A DNA stretch of 7,709 nucleotides from the NCBI GenBank assembly GCA_013153295.1, contig JAADEV010000138.1:1-7709 (forward strand), in the 5' to 3' direction. Each line of letters begins with the position of its first letter. Within the stretch, counting starts at the first letter, position 1. Below the pieces are notes generated by a model. That model was not told where the DNA came from, did no database searches, and saw only the letters and a list, made by a program, of their open reading frames with translations. A program made the translations under genes and the position numbers. Shown in pieces: positions 5,040-7,709 of this stretch. The stretch comes from Aquificota bacterium (lineage in GTDB: Bacteria; Aquificota; Aquificia; Aquificales; Hydrogenothermaceae).

Positions 5040-7378
5040 TAAAAAAGGGGGTTTTAATCCCCCTACTTTTTATTTTACTCCTCTCAGTCATCTCCCCAGT
5101 CTCAGCACAGGAAAGCCAGAGCAACACCACCAACAAGGTATACCGCCTTAACAAAATAGAGATAAAAGGTCTAAAGTATGTAAAGCCAGAGCTTATATAC
5201 CCCCTTATCACAATAGGAAAAGGGGCTATAGTTGTAAGGGACGATATTGTTAACATACTGAGGGATTTGTTTAAACTGGGATACTTTAGGGATATAGAAA
5301 CATACACCAGATACACAGAAAACGGTATAGACTTGATATTTGTCTTTGAGGAGCTACCTGTAGTCCAAAGTATAGACTTTGAAGGGAACAGTGAAATATC
5401 CAAAGAAGAGCTTATGAAAGTCCTTGGTATCATCACAACAGAAAGAATGGAAAGTAGCAGTATAATCCCATTTTCAACACTTGGTCCTGAGCTTGCAGAA
5501 AAGATGGCATCTATTAGAAGGGGACTTGGTAGGGTCTTTTCTGTAGATGAGATAAACAGAATGATAAAAGCAATAAAAAAGAAATACGAAAAGGAAGGCT
5601 TTTACAATGTAAAGGTGTCCTACTACTTTAGGGGAAACACACTTGTATTTAAGATAGACGAAGGCTTAAGGGCTTATGTGAAAAAGATTATCATCATAGG
5701 AAACAAGCTGATTGATGAAGATGAGATTAAAGATGTAATGGAAACAAAGGAAAGGGCACCCTGGAAGCTGAGATTTCACCCAAGACTTGAGAAAGATGTT
5801 CTCCTTGAGGATATAGAAAGGATAAGACAGCTTTATATAAACAAAGGGTTTTTTGAGGTTGAGGTTAGCAAACCGGAGATAAAACTGGTAAACAACGAAG
5901 AGTATTACATAACAATCAGAATAAAAGAAGGGGCAAGGTATAAATTAGCAGGAATACAGTTTAAAAATAACAAATACTTTACAGACAAGGAGCTACTTGA
6001 GAGGTTTGAAAGGGATTTAAAAGAGGAGGAATACTACAACGGGGAGCTTATAGAGAGGATAAAAGAGGAGACACTTAACAAGTATACAGACCTTGGTTTT
6101 GTTTTTGCTGTTATATATGTGGACAAAATACTTGATAGGAAACACAAAAAAGTAAAGGTTGTATACCACATAAACCACGGGGAGATATTCTATGTTGACA
6201 AAATAGATATATCTGGGAACTACGAAACAAGGGATTATGTAATAAGAAGGGAGTTAAGGTTCGCCCCGGGAGATTTATTTAGGAAACAGGATATATACCG
6301 TTCCCAGTCAAGGCTTTACGGTTTAGGTTTCTTTAACGGAATAGGCTTTGACCCACACATAAAAGATAAAAACAAAGTAGATGTTGATGTAAAAGTCCAA
6401 GAAAGGTTTACAGGACAGTTTTCCATAGGGGCAGGATACAGCCAGCTAACAGGCTTGTCCTTTCTACTGTCCATTAGGAAAGGGAACTTTTTAGGAACAG
6501 GGGATACAATAGGGCTGTCCTTTACAGTAGGGGATATATACAGAAACAATATGTTCTCCTACCTACACAGATGGGCTTTTGACAAGCCTATGGATTTAGG
6601 AATATCAATCTACGACAGGTATGTTGATTACACCACCTTTGTTTCAGAAAAGCAGGGAATATCCCCTACACTGTCAAAGGAGCTTACAGAATACTGGAAG
6701 GTATCAACAGGGGTTAGCTTTGAGAGGGGTAAATTCTCTGACATAACAGAGGATGCCCCAGAAAGGATAAAAAGGCAGGAAGGGTCATACTACCTAACAT
6801 CAACCTTTATAACATTTGCTTACTCAGATGTGGACAACCCGTTAATACCTAAAAAAGGTAGCAACTTTGGGATAACATTTGAGGTTGGATACGGAAACAG
6901 GGGATTTTATAAAACCAGCTTTTCCTACTCAAGGTTTATACCAGACAAGATATTCTATACAGACTGGGTTTTTTCCTTCAAAGGTAGATACGGAATTGTT
7001 GAAAAATGGGGGGATATGATACCCCTTGATAAGCTGTTCTTTGTAGGTGGGGATTTCTCATTAAGGGGATTTGATTACGGAATGGCAGGTCCCTACGACC
7101 AGAACTACGACCCACTTGGGGCTAAACAACAAATTGTATTTAACCTACAGGCTAACCACCCTATATCGGAAAAATTCCTGTGGTGGTATGTGTTTACAGA
7201 TATGGGTAAAGGATTTGATAACGGAAACCCCTTTGATGATTACTACTACACAGCGGGGGTAGGGCTTAAGATAATAACACCGATGGCACCGATAGATATT
7301 TACTACGGCAAGGTATTAAACCCACCTGAAGGTGTAGGTTCATCAAGAATAGGCTTCGTCTTAGGCACATTTTTCTAA
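5036..7378 (+). CDS. bamA: BamA, outer-membrane beta-barrel assembly protein (non-ATG start)
   Basis: Counted from CTG 5036 the protein has 780 residues. A signal peptide covers 1-24 (IKKG, then a hydrophobic core, cleavage likely after PVSA). Five POTRA domains follow at about 37-106, 109-208, 212-298, 302-380 and 383-456, then a 16-stranded-type barrel at about 458-780. The barrel has the conserved L6 motif as LRGF (676-679) and ends in the aromatic beta-signal (GTFF). BamA receives periplasmic outer-membrane proteins and inserts them into the outer membrane. POTRA2 carries about 30 extra residues (about 134-165) after its first helix. The start is uncertain: CTG 5036 (CTGA overlap with the clpC stop) or ATA 5039, which would give MKKGVLIPLL. 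The next standard in-frame start downstream, TTG 5267, would remove the signal peptide and half of POTRA1; the nearest one upstream, ATG 4775, would overlap clpC by 265 nt. Family assignment is very secure; the 5' end is not. Confidence 0.9.
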   Translation: MIKKGVLIPLLFILLLSVISPVSAQESQSNTTNKVYRLNKIEIKGLKYVKPELIYPLITIGKGAIVVRDDIVNILRDLFKLGYFRDIETYTRYTENGIDLIFVFEELPVVQSIDFEGNSEISKEELMKVLGIITTERMESSSIIPFSTLGPELAEKMASIRRGLGRVFSVDEINRMIKAIKKKYEKEGFYNVKVSYYFRGNTLVFKIDEGLRAYVKKIIIIGNKLIDEDEIKDVMETKERAPWKLRFHPRLEKDVLLEDIERIRQLYINKGFFEVEVSKPEIKLVNNEEYYITIRIKEGARYKLAGIQFKNNKYFTDKELLERFERDLKEEEYYNGELIERIKEETLNKYTDLGFVFAVIYVDKILDRKHKKVKVVYHINHGEIFYVDKIDISGNYETRDYVIRRELRFAPGDLFRKQDIYRSQSRLYGLGFFNGIGFDPHIKDKNKVDVDVKVQERFTGQFSIGAGYSQLTGLSFLLSIRKGNFLGTGDTIGLSFTVGDIYRNNMFSYLHRWAFDKPMDLGISIYDRYVDYTTFVSEKQGISPTLSKELTEYWKVSTGVSFERGKFSDITEDAPERIKRQEGSYYLTSTFITFAYSDVDNPLIPKKGSNFGITFEVGYGNRGFYKTSFSYSRFIPDKIFYTDWVFSFKGRYGIVEKWGDMIPLDKLFFVGGDFSLRGFDYGMAGPYDQNYDPLGAKQQIVFNLQANHPISEKFLWWYVFTDMGKGFDNGNPFDDYYYTAGVGLKIITPMAPIDIYYGKVLNPPEGVGSSRIGFVLGTFF
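5041..5071 (+). terminator. terminator-like hairpin in the bamA signal-peptide codons
   Basis: GGGGG (5047-5051) pairs with CCCCC (5059-5063) around a 7-nt loop, extended by A5046-T5064. The flanks are A6 (5041-5046) and TACTTTTTATTTT (5064-5076), so the A and T tracts could lengthen the stem across a small bulge or provide the U-tract. Directly after the clpC stop this is what an intrinsic terminator looks like, but it lies inside the start of bamA. It may be a partial terminator or attenuator reducing bamA relative to clpC, a structure affecting bamA translation, or a by-product of the codons for Lys-Lys-Gly and Ile-Pro-Leu. The stem is only 5-6 bp, which is marginal, especially at high temperature. 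Confidence 0.4.
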
Positions 7379-7402
7379 AAAGATAGGTAAGGAGGAATAG
7401 AT

Positions 7403-7709
7403 ATGGAAAGATTTTTTCTTGCATTAGCTTTTTCAATTTTGTTTTTATTTAGTTGCAGTGATAATGATATTAGTTTAGAAACAAAAAGTAATAATATAAG
7501 TTATGGAACAGCCCAATTAGGGAATTTAGCAAATGCAACAGTAGAAATATATAAAATAGAAAGTGATGGTTCCCTTTCTCTATTGTGGAAAGAAACTACA
7601 ACTTCAGGAGAAAGATTAGAAGATATAGGGAAATTTAATTTACACTTAAATGAATTAGAAGAAAACAGTTTTTATCTTTATAAAGTATTTGGTGGTTATG
7701 ATTGGGATT
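7403..7709 (+). CDS. N-terminal part of a predicted lipoprotein, family not recognised
   Basis: An open frame of 102 complete codons runs off the right edge. A perfect Shine-Dalgarno TAAGGAGG (7388-7395) lies 7 nt before the ATG. The N-terminus MERFFLALAFSILFLFSC is a short lipoprotein signal peptide, with lipobox LFSC and the acylated Cys at residue 18. Phe at the -2 position of the lipobox is unusual. The next residue is Ser, so by the E. coli +2 rule it would go to the outer membrane via Lol. The mature part, with alternating polar and hydrophobic strands (ATVEIYKIESDG), looks like a beta-sandwich. The last residues (GGYDWD) could begin an Asp-rich metal-binding loop, but that is speculation. 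It starts 24 nt after bamA with no terminator between, so it may be co-transcribed. By hand count it is about 27% G+C, and TTA supplies 9 of its 15 leucines, unlike the genes before it. The C-terminal part is outside the window. Confidence 0.75.
   Translation, partial: MERFFLALAFSILFLFSCSDNDISLETKSNNISYGTAQLGNLANATVEIYKIESDGSLSLLWKETTTSGERLEDIGKFNLHLNELEENSFYLYKVFGGYDWD

Noticed and set aside
7071..7262. Small plus-strand open frame inside the bamA barrel region
   Set aside because: It is Thr-rich out-of-frame reading of the conserved LRGF-containing part of bamA and has no independent support.

Overview
This window looks like part of the chromosome of a thermophilic, double-membraned bacterium, most likely from the Aquificota (a Hydrogenothermaceae-type organism such as Persephonella is my best guess). 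The reasons are the heavy use of AGG/AGA for arginine and ATA for isoleucine, the purine-rich coding strand, Lys/Glu-rich proteins, roughly 40% G+C in the lines I counted by hand, and outer-membrane assembly genes beside a ClpC-type unfoldase. The taxonomy is inference; no rRNA or other marker is present.

Layout: the left edge (63-1, minus strand) holds the first 21 codons of a divergent gene, perhaps a Sir2-like deacylase. A divergent intergenic region of about 190 bp follows. Then comes a tightly packed plus-strand series: a small tandem-CBS protein (255-644), a LolC/LolE-type lipoprotein-release permease (650-1855), its ATPase LolD (1848-2519, 8-nt overlap), a 69-nt AT-rich gap with a weak candidate promoter, the AAA+ unfoldase ClpC (2589-5039), the outer-membrane insertase BamA (about 5036-7378) and the start of a lipoprotein gene cut by the right edge (7403 onward).

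The genes form an envelope-biogenesis cluster. The Lol permease and LolD extract lipoproteins from the inner membrane. BamA folds barrels into the outer membrane. The last gene encodes a lipoprotein that could be a Lol client. ClpC is a cytoplasmic proteolysis partner whose place here is less obvious. All complete genes are intact.

The most unusual point is the start of bamA. Its frame has no ATG, GTG or TTG between an implausible ATG deep inside clpC (4775) and a TTG at 5267 that would delete the signal peptide. A good Shine-Dalgarno and a textbook signal peptide point to a CTG (5036) or ATA (5039) start overlapping the clpC stop. A terminator-like G5/C5 hairpin with a T-rich tail lies in the first codons of the same gene. 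The second notable point is the sharp drop to about 27% G+C, with a change of codon use, in the last gene. I see no mobile element, CRISPR array, tRNA, rRNA or clearly new defence or biosynthetic system.
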